64,000 bases of DNA from Vesta saturnalis (lineage: Eukaryota; Arthropoda; Insecta; Coleoptera; Lampyridae): positions 310,001 through 374,000 of the forward strand of contig JARFJB010002418.1 in assembly GCA_036346205.1 (NCBI GenBank), written 5' to 3'. The position numbers and the translations under genes are program-made. The stretch's first letter is position 1. Each line of letters opens with the position of its first letter. Positions 10,966 through 22,255 of this stretch are shown piece by piece. The notes beneath the pieces are model-generated. The model saw only the letters and a program-made list of their open reading frames with translations, made no database searches and was not told where the DNA came from.

Positions 10966-11700
10966 ATGTTCGTCATCATCGATGTGCAAGGGTTTGCTAA
11001 ACTTTCCAAATCTTTATATTACCGAAAGAACTTGCCCTTTATAATGGAAACATTGCACACTATTTTTAATGCACCATCCAAAATGAAGCATTGCACGTCT
11101 AGATGCAGTAGTTCGTTCGTCAAGCTACTTGAGTTAATGCATAATCATACACTGTATAAATGCCGGAAGACGGGAGCATACTGTTATCATCATGATCGTT
11201 AGTTACGTACGAACGCGTTAACTCAAAGCAGTACGACAGTTGATTCAATACAACAGATTCGTCATCATCGATGTGCAAGGGTTTAAACTTTCCAAAGCAT
11301 TTACACCAGAAAGAACTTGTGACCCAGGCTGTAATTGAACTTGAGGAACACCCAGATTGCACACTATATTTTTAAATCACCGTATCCCTGGCATACGTTA
11401 GATGCAGAGAGTCGTCGTCAAGCTACTTGGTTAATGTCACTAATCAACACTGTATAAAATGGGAAGAGGGACTATTTACACCATCACATCATGTTATCGA
11501 CGAATTCTCACGAGATCCTGATTCAACCAACAGATTCAATCTATGTCAAGGGTAGAGAAAAGCAGATTACACCAGAAAATTTGTGACCCAGGCTCTAATT
11601 GAACTTGAGGAACACCCAGCTTTGCTCTGATATTGCAACACCGTTTGTTACATATTGTGAAGCATTATGTCACTACGCACTGTCTCAATGTATAGGATTT
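10966..11700 (+). pseudogene. IDVQGF protein of Polinton A, internally rearranged
   Basis: Homologue of the protein at 28235-28678. FVIIDVQGF opens the frame at 10966. A second copy of the same opening (VIIDVQGFKLSKAF) starts near 11257, followed by the normally C-terminal VTQ-x-VIELEEHP segment out of order, then the middle (NQHCIKWEEG, about 11435-11470), and the C-terminal VTQALIELEEHPA again (about 11585-11620). The order shows at least two internal duplications. I recognise the family as a conserved Polinton-associated protein but know no proven activity; an RNase H-fold nuclease relation is only a guess. Confidence 0.6.
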
Positions 11701-11936
11701 GTATGATACATACTATTATGCAATAAGTCCTGTACACTTTTTTTAAAAAAACTGCATGAAATAATCACTCTATTTATTTCTAATAGTAGTCACACAATAT
11801 ATTGGTACATCATATATATTTTCTCAATACCCAGCAAGTGTCAGTATCCAAACTAGTTAACATATTCCACAAAAAAAGGTACTGCATGAAGTACTCATAG
11901 TATTAATAGTAGTTTCATTATGGAGAGACTATATAT

Positions 11937-12613
11937 CTAAACCCAGCAAGTGTCAGTATCCAAACTGTTTTTATCACCCTGTGACTCAAGCAACTGCATT
12001 TGCTTAGCAACCTCTAGTAGCTGACTCAATGGATCCACATTCTCCAATTCCGAAATTCTACAATGCCCCCACGCTAACGTTGTACATGTATCACGTACTT
12101 GATACCGCTTGTCATCCTGGGAGCTAAAGGCAATCTTGTTTAACATTTTTGTATATGTATCATGGAAAGTTGATCTAAACACGAATATTTTACACATTAC
12201 TGTTTTATCGGATGCCTCTGCAACAGCTTCTACCTCCATCAACACTTTTTGAATGACAACTTTCTTAACACCTTTAGCTTTCGTAACCACTTCATTGTCA
12301 GCAAGCTTTAAACAGTATGACTTGGATCCTGCACCATAAAAGATTGGATCGCTTTCCCTGCATACTCTTTTTTCATTCGTCCGACGACGGAAGTGTTAGT
12401 AGGAATACCATGCAACTCGTTTTGATAGTTGGATGTGTCATATTCATCTAAATTATACCTAATATGTGCGTACACACCAGCAGTCGTTATCTCAACCATT
12501 AACAAGTCGGTATCCGTATACAACAATGATACGTTAGCACCATAATGCCTACGTAAGACGTCATAGAAAAAGCGATACATTATAATTTTGGAAAGATCTG
12601 GCACACACCACAT
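11937..12613 (-). pseudogene. Polinton A DNA polymerase B, C-terminal remnant
   Basis: C-terminal end of the protein-primed PolB. The minus strand shows DLSKIIMYRFFYDVLRRHYG, then motif C as LLYTDTDLLMVEI (near 12510), in which the usual Ser after DTD is Leu, then NYQNELHGIPTNTSVVGRMK, YAGKAIQSF, a frameshift near 12300, and KGVKKVVIQKVL through to LEVAKQMQLL. Compared with copy B (26.5-28.0 kb) about two thirds of the protein is missing. At 12613 the coding sequence ends abruptly against the CAAGGTCA-rich repeat. Confidence 0.85.
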
Positions 12614-13060
12614 TTCGAAGGTCCCACAATTCCAAGATTACCACATTACCAAGGTCACCACTGCACCAAGGTCACCACCGTACCAAGGTCATGTTTGACC
12701 TACTTACATATCGTTAACACAAACCCAAGGTCATCCCATGTCACAAACCCCGCGCTCAGGTTCCACAATTTCAAGGTCATCCATGTCACCTATTTTAACA
12801 CGATTGCATAACAACAAGACCACCCAAATGCTACTCTCCCCCAAGACCACCCAACTTGTATGTTTTTTGCCCACTTGTATGGTTTTTGCTCACCCCACTT
12901 TCCCAAGGTCACACATCCTCAAGGCCACTTGTTACCTAAGTACACCTACATACACACAATTGCAAGGTCATCCGTTTGACCTACATTACTACGATCGCAC
13001 AAGACCACCCAAATGCTACTGTTACCCACTTGTATGGTTTTTGCTCACCCAGAATTATTA
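12614..13060. repeat. CAAGGTCA-rich degenerate repeat
   Basis: Short repeats with about seven copies of CAAGGTCA or a close variant between 12640 and 12975 (e.g. CCAAGGTCACC, TTCAAGGTCATCC, GCAAGGTCATCC), plus a longer repeated unit, AAGACCACCC...CCACTTGTATGGTTTTTGCTCACCC, near 12820-12900 and 13000-13050. Origin unknown. An open frame here (12738-13061) is a by-product of the repeat, not a gene I can support. Confidence 0.7.
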
Positions 13061-16000
13061 ATGAAAGAAAAAAAGAAAGCGATATGTTAATATAATTAAT
13101 TCATGTAGAAATAAAGACATGTACAAATGTATTAATCAGATATATGATTTTCTTTAGGAATAAAACAGTTTGATTTAGTACTAGTGCAGAAGGTCCTCCA
13201 CTTCCAGTTTCATTACATCTGCGTGGCACGTGCAGCAGTTGAGCACTACAGGCAGTGTGTGCGCATCGGAGATGTTACCTGTAACCAGGATCATGTCAGC
13301 TGGCTGCCAGGTTTAATTCTAAGCCCACACATGAAACGTTCAACCGTGATGTACAGGAATTGCTGTTATAGAAAGGACAGCAAGTGACATTACAAACAGC
13401 AATAGGTAATAAATGCCATCTGGTTAACTATTTTTCGCCCTTTCTAAAGAAAGACAAGCATGCACAAAACAAAAATAATTCAAAGACATACAATTTCTCA
13501 TACGGCATCTGGTCACCATTGAAGTATAACACTTTGGTGGATTCTCATCAAATGATTTAGAAAGAAAAATAAGTAACAGTTTTGATGCAAACTTACAACT
13601 GTCCTATGTGGAAAATTAATCCTGCTACGGAATGATCTGTAAAAGAAATATTTTTAGAATATTACATTTGATTGTATTAAGTCTGCTCGTTATATAAACA
13701 GGGATGACATAAAAAGCGGAAGTTCAAGATTTCGGTACATGTAGTATTAGACAAAAAAGGATACGGGAGGAAACATATAATTCTAACACTACACGTGTGA
13801 ATTTAGTCTTAGTACACAATAATATAAAGTTCAATAGAGGTAATGTGAGATACCTATTTAATAGAAACGAAATAAAAACATCTTATAATTGTGTAACAAA
13901 ATTGTTTTGTGAGTAGAAAAGCTTTTAATATAAACACATTCCAGCTAGAGCAATTTTATGAATGAATAAAAACATGGTCATTGTTATTTTACACCATACA
14001 ATGAATAAAGTTTGATGCAAATAATAAACACTGACTATGTGAAAATGTAAATCGTAAACGAAACCAAAAAGTTTAGAAATAGCATTGGTACGTATAGCAA
14101 TTTTTAAATTTTACAATAGGACGCATTAAAAGCGAATAATTTGTAGATTTATTTGTATAAAAGGTATGGAGATATGTAATCTAAGTGCATTGACAGTGAA
14201 TTGAGTAACAAAACCAGTTATATATTAAAGATGTAAAGTGTATACTTACTAAGTAATAAAGTTATCCAATTAGAAATTTACACTTGTAACTTGATGTTTT
14301 ATGTCGCTCGAATTATTATTCAACAATGTCATATACGCCTAACTAAATTCAACCAGAAACGGTAAAAATTGTATTTAACCATAATTGTATATATGATATA
14401 TATAATATATAATATATATATATATTATATATATATTGTTTTAGAACAAGCACTGGAAACGTTCCAAATTGGTGAGTTAACTTTAATCAATTATGTACTT
14501 AACAGTTATTTATTTATTAAATAAATTTAATTTGTAAATTAGTTTACTGTTTTAAAAGAAATTAGGCTATTTCCAATTAAGAGTTAATTTTATATTAATG
14601 AATTTAAATCAGTTTGAATTGAAATTTCTTCATACTAATCTGAAACTGTTTTTAGGGGAACAAGAAGAAGCACGAAATTAAAGGCGACCTCTACTAAAGT
14701 GAGAAGGGGACCGGTAAGTTGCTTTTAATTATAACTCAATTATATTTACAATGTGAGACAGGTTATTCAGTACATAAATTTAATTTATCATCTACCTTAA
14801 CTGTTCTAAAAAAGAGATTTATATAGTTTCAAATGAGTATGATTGATTTAGGTAGAAGTTTCTTATGCTAAGTTGATAATAGTAGTGTTTTTTCTCATCA
14901 CATTTAATTAAATTTTAATCTGTTCTAATGCAAAATAGTTTTCATTCAGATAATTTATATTATGATTAACAGTTTATAATTAGTTTTGTATATGCTAACC
15001 AGTAATTATTTAGTTTACAGAAACAATAAGCACTTATAAGAAAGTGTTTCATCGTGATTTAATATATAATATATTTACAATGTTGCAGTATAAGATGGAT
15101 CATAAATTATGCAGATTTCAAGTTTCTTAATTTCAAATTTAAGTAGTTAATTCAGTGTGATCTTTTGTAGAGTTGGTCACTATTCAGTGCAAATCGAGGT
15201 ATTATACTAGTAAGATTTATGTTTATCAAAAGTTTTAATAAATCTGAAGATATCAATGTGCTCATTTTATACTACTATTACTTTAGTTTAAACGTTAATT
15301 ATAGAAATTTGCTAAGGCATAATATTTAGTAAAAAGGTTACGCTTTGTAGAAAAAGATAATAAGATACCAGTTTCAGTTTTTATTCGAACTAATGATTTA
15401 AGTGAACTGTTGTGTTAGTTATTGAATAGATAAATGAAGTTAGTGTATTTCAAATAGTTTAAATTTTTATAATCAATTTTGCTAATTTAGTCGTGTTACA
15501 TCAGTAAATTCTTTAATGCTAAATATTTTCTAAATACCTAATACATTGTAAAAAGTTTTGTAAAGTGTTATATATATATCAATTTTAGATTTGAAGTCCT
15601 ATATAAATAAAATGTTAATTTTCTTATGTAGTAATGAATTAGTATTTCTAAATTTTAAAGTGCTCTAATTACTATATTTTCATTAAAGTAGTGTATGACA
15701 AATGAATATAGTTTACAGTTTTTCAAAACAAGTTTGCAAATTTAAGCGAATTGACTTTTTATGGTTGTAATCCTTGTAATACGTGCGATAATTTTTTATA
15801 CTTAGATTGTTTCAAAATTTCGCATTCTAAACGAACGACCTTTTTTATCTTGTATAGGTAAATATTTTTCTAAACTTTAAAGTTTAACAAAATATAAGTT
15901 AATTTTTTAAAAAGTTGTAATCCCAATTTAACGTTGAAAAGAACTTATAATTGGTTCTATCCTGCATCAATATATTTTTATCACGTAATTTAGATTTATT

Positions 16001-16358
16001 AAAAAGGTATGCTTTGTTATATATTGCGGTAATATTTTTAATGTAATTAAAAAGTAATCATTTTTACGTTTACCAATTACGTAATAACCATAGTGATATA
16101 TTGTTTTCTAATATGTAATGAGATATGTATTACTCTGTTTTAAAGTGTTGTAAATGGGTTGCAAATATTTTGATCGTATATAAATCACCCTATGAAGTGT
16201 ACTCGAGTATAATGTATTTAAGGGTTTGTATACGAACGCTATTTTTGTTTTAGGGAATGGGGTAAAAGAATTTATTAATATCACGCCGCGGTGTGTCGTA
16301 GCAAGTTAAGCGGTTTGTTCGACGCGTTTTTGTTGCAGGTGGGGTAACAGAACACAAT
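13061..16358. other. AT-rich non-coding region
   Basis: No supported protein. A small ORF at 13184-13387 has no recognisable motif. An AT-rich palindromic run lies at 14390-14440. Two short segments (14445-14471 and 14656-14711) are bounded by TTTTAG and GTGAGT/GTAAGT and look like micro-exons, but they do not join into a recognisable protein. The right part may hold the 5' end of the Gypsy element; no LTR was identified. Confidence 0.4.
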
Positions 16359-16532
16359 ACGTTTACGTTTACGTTTACGTTTACGCCGTTTACGTTTACG
16401 TTTACGTTTACGTTTACGTTTACGTTTACGTTTACGTTTACGTTTACGTTTACGTTTACGTTTACGTTTACGTTTACGTTTACGTTTACGTTTACGTTTA
16501 CGTTTACGTTTACGTTTACGTTTACGTTTACG
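16359..16532 (+). repeat. (CGTTTA)n hexanucleotide array, about 29 units
   Basis: Near-perfect tandem hexamer with one 3-base interruption near 16383. On the plus strand all three frames lack stops (Arg-Leu, Val-Tyr, Phe-Thr), and the array runs without a stop into the frame of the Gypsy gag ORF. Confidence 0.97.
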
Positions 16533-16546
16533 ACTTACTTCCTCGT

Positions 16547-17640
16547 TTGCAGCTTCTTATTTCAGAATGTTTAGAGATTACTGAGCGAGTGAATGAGTTT
16601 CATGAATCTCTTCATTTACAAGAGCATTGTGAGGATGAAATTCCTTTAGAAAATTTAGGGTATATTCAAAACCAACCAGTTGCTAATTCCACTACTCAAC
16701 CACGAGTATCTTTTAGTGAAACTCTTCCTGCTGCAGGTGTTAGCAGTAACGATAATATGACTACTTTACAGGAACATTTTAAACAGCTGCGTTATAGCAA
16801 TTCTTTAGTGGATTCTTCACATACTTCTAGTACCAAATCGGTACCAGTTTTTAAATGGGGTCTCACCTTCACTGGCGACGACTTTAGTACAAGTATTCGT
16901 TCTTTTCTTCAACGTGTAGAGGAGCTACGTGTTGCTCGTCATGTTTCCACTGCAGACTTATTTGCGAGTGCTGTAGATCTCTTTTCTGGTAGAGGTTTGT
17001 ATGGTTTCGGTCTATTCGTTCTGAAGTCTCGAGTTGGGAGGAGTTGATTCAGCGACTTAGATATGACTTTTTACCTAGTGATTATGATGAAGAACTGTGG
17101 GAACAAATTAAACAACGTAAACAGGGTGCTTCAGAGAAAGCATGCTTGTACACTGCTTCTATGATGAATTTATTTGACCGCTTAAATGAATCTCCTTCTG
17201 GGGAACGACGTTTAAAATTTATTGTAAGGAATCTACAACCATTCTTCGCTACTTCCTTAGCGTTAACTGAAATTAACAGCATTGATCATTTGCGACAATT
17301 ATGCAAAAGCCTAGAAGAAACTAAACTTTGTAATTCTCGCTTTAATGAAAATTCGCTTCCTAGTTCACTTTTATCTATTGAACCTGAATTACTAAACCCT
17401 CAAGTTTCCCGCCAAGTGAAAGTTGTTAACAGCCTCCAGAAAACCAAAAATTCTTCTACAATTGTTTCCCATCTAAAACGTTCTACTTCCAATAATAGGG
17501 CCAAACCTACAACCATGCTACAACTGTGAAAGATTAGGTCATACTTTCCATACATGTTCAGAAACGATTAAAATTTTCTGTTTTGTATGTGGTCATCCTG
17601 AAGTTACTTACTCAACTTGTCCTAAGTGCTCTCCAAAAAA
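16547..17640 (+). pseudogene. Gypsy gag
   Basis: Capsid/nucleocapsid polyprotein. The retrotransposon gag domain is recognisable from VPVFKWGLTFTGDD (about 16840) through FLQRVEELRVAR and, after a frame change at about 17000-17045, LIQRLRYDFLPSDYDEELWE to LKFIVRNLQPFFATSLAL. Near 17507-17630, in another frame, two zinc knuckles remain: CYNCERLGHTFHTC and CFVCGHPEVTYSTC. No convincing ATG: the frame is open upstream through the hexamer array. A TTTGCAG just before the ORF could be a splice acceptor. Confidence 0.82.
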
Positions 17641-18945
17641 CGAAGTTCAACGGGAAGACGCTTCAGCCTGTCCTCCTCGTGTTTAAAACTTTCTAAGGCT
17701 GATCCTGAGTGGCAATCATGGCTTATTAATGTTAAAAATTTTTATAAACCTTCTAATGATGTTGCGAGTAATCTTAATTCTATGCCACCTGATAATCGAC
17801 CTTATGTCACTGTTTGTATTAAAGGAACTCCTTTTAATGCTCTTTTGGATTCTGGTGCTAGTATATCGATCCTGGGTACTGAGGTACATTTCCTAATTAA
17901 ACTTCTTCGTCTACCAATTATTCATGATCGGGATTTGACTGTTCGTGCTGCAGATGGTAACTTTCTTAAAGTCATTGGCCTAGTGGATTTACCCCTAACC
18001 ATTGATACTGTCAGTAGGACACTACGTGTACTTGTTACTCCTAGTGTAACCCATTGCTTAACATTAGGAATTGATGCTTGCCGAATTTTTGGATTGAAGG
18101 TAAACTTTAATACCGACTCTTTTTCTGTGCAAGAAGTGTTTTCTGTTTCATCACTTCGCAGTTTTGACGAGTTGGATGCTCAACAACGATTAGCTCTAGA
18201 TGAGGTTATATCTTCATTTGGTGAATTGGCACATGAACGGTTGACACGCACTAATAAGGCTGTGCATGTTATTAACACAGGGGATGCGGAACCTATTAAA
18301 CAGAGGTATTTTCCTTTATCTCATGCTATGCAAAAATTTGCAGATAGGGAACTTGATTCAATGTTAGAAGCCGGCATAGTCCGACCTTCTAATTCTCCAT
18401 GGTCCTCACCCATGTTGTTGGTAAAAAGGAGATATCAGGATTACCGCCTTTGCTTCGATGGTCGGAAGTTAAACAAAGTTACTAAAAGGATGCCTATCCT
18501 CTTCCATATCTTTCGGATATCTTGGATAAACTCCGAGATGCGCGTTACCTCTCTTCTATTGATTTGCGAAAAGCGTTTTGGCAAATACCACTTTCGCCAA
18601 GCTCCTGCGAAAGGACTGCTTTATCGTTCCTCGCCGAGGTCTTTTGAATACACTGTCATGCCTTTTGGAATCGCCAATGCACCGGCCACGCAACAGAGGA
18701 TGATGGATAACATTTTTGGGTCATTATTAGGGAGAAACTGTTTGTTTATCTTGACGACGTGGTCCTGGTCTCTTCTTCCTTTAAGGAACACCTGGACTTA
18801 CTAAAAATCGTTACAACTAAACGATCCATATTGAAAATAATTTTAGACCTCTATAGTTTTTCACGTTCAGATCCTGAAAAGATCGCTGCTATTCGTGACT
18901 TTCCACGTCCCACTACCACTACAGAAATTAAACGATTCCTAGGTT
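17626..18945 (+). pseudogene. Gypsy protease and reverse transcriptase
   Basis: The aspartic protease motif ALLDSGASISILG lies at 17839-17877 with ITLGIDACRIFGL-like sequence downstream. Reverse transcriptase begins near KQRYFPLSHAMQKFADREL (about 18300), shows the GIVRPSNSPWSSPMLLVK and DYRLCFDGRKLNKVT motifs, a frameshift near 18500, the palm region FEYTVMPFGIANAPATQQRMMD (about 18645-18710), and the catalytic VYLDDVVLV in a shifted frame at about 18742-18768. Further frame changes disable it. Confidence 0.88.
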
Positions 18946-20760
18946 AGCCGGTTGGTTTCGCCGTTTCGTGCCGAACTTCTCTACACTTTCTGCTCCTATA
19001 ACTGAACATGTATCAAAGTCGATTCTCTAAACCAGCCATTACTTGGTCTCTGAGTGCCGAAAACTTCCTTATTAAAGGATTGTACATCTGAACCTGTACT
19101 TGCCTACGATTTTCTCGACCATTCAACATCCATATGCGATGCTCTGAAAAAGGTGCTTGCGTTGTGTTTGATACAAGTGGTTAGGAGTGACGATTCGTAA
19201 CGAGTAATTGCCTACGCTTCTTCGTGACTCAGCAAACCCGAACGTAATTATAGTGCTACTGAAAAAGAGTGCCTTGCCGTCATATTTTGGTATTGAACAA
19301 GGAATTCAGACCTTATGTGGAAGGGACTGAATTTACCGTTACCTAACGTTGATCATTGATAGTCTTCTTCTGGTTTGATGATGCATGAAAAGTAACATCC
19401 CACTGGTCGATCTAGCACGATGGAGTCTAATCGCCTTCTCAGTATAACTTATGTCTATTGAACACCGCATAGGCAAATTCAATATAGTGACCTGAATGCT
19501 CTTTCGCGATCAACCTCTTAATATAATTGTTTCTTGGAACTTCTTCCTGGCGATTTTGATATTGGTATCAGAAATATGTTAAATAAAAGATTTCTTCTGT
19601 TCCAATAATTCCTATCCAATGACTGGACGTGTAAAGATGGACTACATAATTTAAATGGTAATGCTCCTAAATAGAACATGGTATTACTTTCCAATTTAGT
19701 GGAGATAGCAAGTCTATTCCACGTCCCGTAAACGTTTCTGAACTTATCAAATCAGTTTCATGACGAACCTACTTCTGCGCATCTTGGAATCTTTCAAAAC
19801 TTATTCTGGAAATTAAAAGAACTTATTATTGGCCAAAGATGGTATCGAGTCGCAAATCTATGTACGACGATGTAACGTTTGCTTAGCAAGTAATTTAAGA
19901 CTTGTCAACGGTTGGGCGCTATCGGCCTCACGGCGAAATCAAAGATGAGGTATCCTTTCAAAACATGCATGAATTCTGTGGACATTATGGGTCCTTTTCA
20001 CGATCTACCCATGGTAATACCCATGCTAGAAGTGTTGTTCCTTTTAAAAAATGACGATTAATTCCTACACTTTTGGTGTGCCTTACAAATCATCATGTGC
20101 AGATAAAATGGGCTCGCAATTTATCAGCTCTAACTTTTACGAAATTGGTTAATCAGTACTTAAATGCCTCATGTTTGGTACAAATGCTGTCGTATCGACG
20201 CCACATTAGTAAATTTCTATAGAACGTTGTTAACCGTGTTATTGAAGTACCGCGATCCGTTCCTACATTGCCCATTAATCATCGAAAGTTGGACGAGTCA
20301 TATTCACAAGACTTAGCCCATCGCATTGAGTAAATTCAGTACATTTGAAGTTACTGGTATACATTCTTCCTTTCTAACCTTTGGTTAGTTAACTATTTCC
20401 CTAATACGGAATATTATTCTCGTTTTAAACAACTCACTGAGGATCGAATTAATTTTTACTTAGCCCACACGTGAACATTATCTTTGTAAGGATTGTCAAC
20501 TCATTCTATCTTTTGAAATTCATCGCGACGTCGTTAACATGACTTAAATAATCTTGATTTAGTTCTAATACGTTACAATCGTGAGAAACGTACGGTTCGG
20601 ACTTTAAACCGTCATGATGTTATTAATGGAAGCGAAAATTTTGTATCTATCGGATGCTGGTCGACAACTTTAGTAGCATAATTAGGCTCCTAAGTATGTT
20701 GTTGGTGTGGAAGAAATTAGCTGGTACCTTTGACTTACCGACTTAGTTAACGAGAAAGGT
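18946..20760 (+). pseudogene. Gypsy RNase H and integrase remnants
   Basis: Heavily decayed. The RNase H hallmark LSKPERNYSATEKECLAV is readable at 19230-19285. The integrase zinc-binding region is suggested by YYWPKM (about 19825-19845) and a nearby V-RRCNVCL remnant, followed by codons resembling the catalytic core start (MGPF, STHGNTHARSVVPF) at about 19985-20050. Stops and indels occur every few tens of bases. Position and order make the assignment safe even though no long frame survives. Confidence 0.7.
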
Positions 20761-22243
20761 AAAGACTTGTGTGGCATGTCAAGGATCTTAAGCTCGCATC
20801 CCCTTTATCTTGTAGATCTTCGAATTACCTACTTGCGTTTTATGCTTGGGATTGGCAATTTGGATTTAGTTATGGGTTTTGGCGAACGCTATTTTCTTTC
20901 AGTTGTGAAAAGGGTTCTAATAATTAATTTCTTTGTAACGATATGCCAGGGAGATTACATTCTTAATGTGAAGTTTACTCAAATTCCTTTTTTTCACTTT
21001 TGAGTCCCACATTGAGCGTTAACTTTTTTTTTCTCCATGTTTTGATTGAGGCTGTCCTTGCTCGAGGACTCCTTGCTGGTTTTGAGTGCATGTATGTTTA
21101 TGACTTAATGTGATAGGAAAAAAGTATTTCGTTAACGTCTATTTTCTTTCGCAATACCTTTTTTCCTCTTGAAGATTACATTAGATTATAGAGCGCGCAT
21201 CTCCTTCTTTTTTCGGGTAGGGAGGGATCTACATTTGTAGGATTTTGTTATTTAGGAGTTACCACACTCTATCTTTTCATTCTTCGAAGTGTATCCCTGC
21301 TCGAACATCAGAGCCCTTTAACTTCCTCCTTTTATTCTTTCGTGGGTTTCTTCGTTAACTATCTCGGTGTGCAGGGTGGTGGGAATGGGCAGGTTCTGGT
21401 CGGTTGCGGGTTTTAGGTCGACGGCCCTATAGCCTGTCAGGGGTTTCGGGAAAAGGGGCGTTAATTCGCTAAGTATGTTTAGATGAACGAAGGTTGATAT
21501 GTAGGATGATGACACCCAAATACCCTAAACTCAAAATTTATCCACTTTGAGATCCCATACAACTTAGCTTCACCTTTGTATTTTACGTCCAACCGTTCTA
21601 TTTATGTTTTAGTTAAATTGAGGGTGTCACGCCTCACGGTATACCTTCTTTACTCTGCGTGTTTGAAACCGTACATTGAAGTTTGCTGCACTAACCACTG
21701 AGCTAATCTTTGTAGACCGATCATCTTCTACTCTTCTTGCTTCCTTTCATTTCCCTCTTTGGGAGAATTCTGAGCCCGGTATAACGCACTGCCGTGCCCG
21801 CCTGTCCGATTCTTCTTAGTGGATAGGGGAGCGGAAGATGAACAATCTTTTCTAGAGCTATTTTCCTCTTCTCTTTAGGCAAGCTCTTGTGATGCCACTG
21901 GTCGTCTGATTTTATGAGCACCGAACAACGAGTACGGTTGGAGAACAGTAGTTTTGTGTTTTGTTTTTATTTTTATTTTTATTTAGTAACCTAGTACCGG
22001 TAGATTGCCGAAGGGCTCAGGTGGGAGTTGGAGCCAGGGTGTCCGCTCGTCTAGTGCGCATGACTTGACTGGTGATTGTTGTTGGATGTGGGGTGAATTA
22101 CGTCCCACGGTTTCCGGGTGTCGCGTTTAGTCCGCTTCGTTAGGGTTCAACATCCAAGGGAAGGGTTTTGATTTTGCTAGGGGGTTGGATTATCTTGGGA
22201 TTTTAATTTACGCTTTCATTATGATTACGCTAGGTTCTCCTTT
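20761..22243 (+). other. Gypsy 3' untranslated region / unassigned
   Basis: No supported protein; short ORFs at 20767-21003, 21318-21515 and 21721-21921 have no recognisable motif. Contains a tRNA-like segment on the minus strand (see 21661-21712). Confidence 0.4.
21661..21712 (-). repeat. tRNA-like segment, possible SINE head
   Basis: On the minus strand TTAGCTCAGTGGTTAGTGCA (A-box-like, rc of 21687-21706) is followed by GGTTTCAAAC (B-box-like, rc of 21661-21670). The A-to-B distance (about 36 bases) is shorter than in a tRNA, so this is at best a decayed SINE or tRNA pseudogene. No tail or target duplication was identified. Confidence 0.35.
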
Positions 22244-22255
22244 GGGGAGGGGGTG

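Larger units (their letters stand above)
2416..12613. mobile_element. Polinton/Maverick copy A (degenerate, missing ends, contains piggyBac-2)
   Basis: A self-synthesising, virus-like DNA transposon. The characteristic gene set is present: retroviral-type integrase with chromodomain, DUF8207 protein, FtsK/A32-type packaging ATPase, PLA2-like protein, start of an adenain-like protease, penton, double-jelly-roll major capsid protein, IDVQGF protein and the C-terminus of protein-primed DNA polymerase B. Integrase, DUF8207 and ATPase are on the minus strand, structural genes on the plus strand, and PolB converges from the right. Terminal inverted repeats were not found. PolB lacks its N-terminal two thirds, so the right side is truncated, and the left end is not defined. 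Every gene carries lesions. Confidence 0.9.
16359..22255 (+). mobile_element. Gypsy-type LTR retrotransposon, degenerate
   Basis: Order gag - protease - reverse transcriptase - RNase H - integrase defines the Ty3/Gypsy superfamily. A purine-rich tract (GGGGAGGGGGTG, 22244-22255) followed by TGTTACGG is a plausible polypurine tract and 3' LTR start. No matching 5' LTR was recognised, so the ends are uncertain. The 5' half is much better preserved than the 3' half. Confidence 0.8.

Noticed and set aside
12738..13061. 107-codon ORF in the CAAGGTCA repeat
   Set aside because: The frame is open only because the repeat units lack stops; Pro/Thr/Cys-rich repetition, no domain, and both copies of the repeat unit are inside it.
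14445..14711. Two micro-exon-like segments
   Set aside because: Splice-like borders are present but the joined codons give no recognisable protein and there is no supporting neighbour exon.
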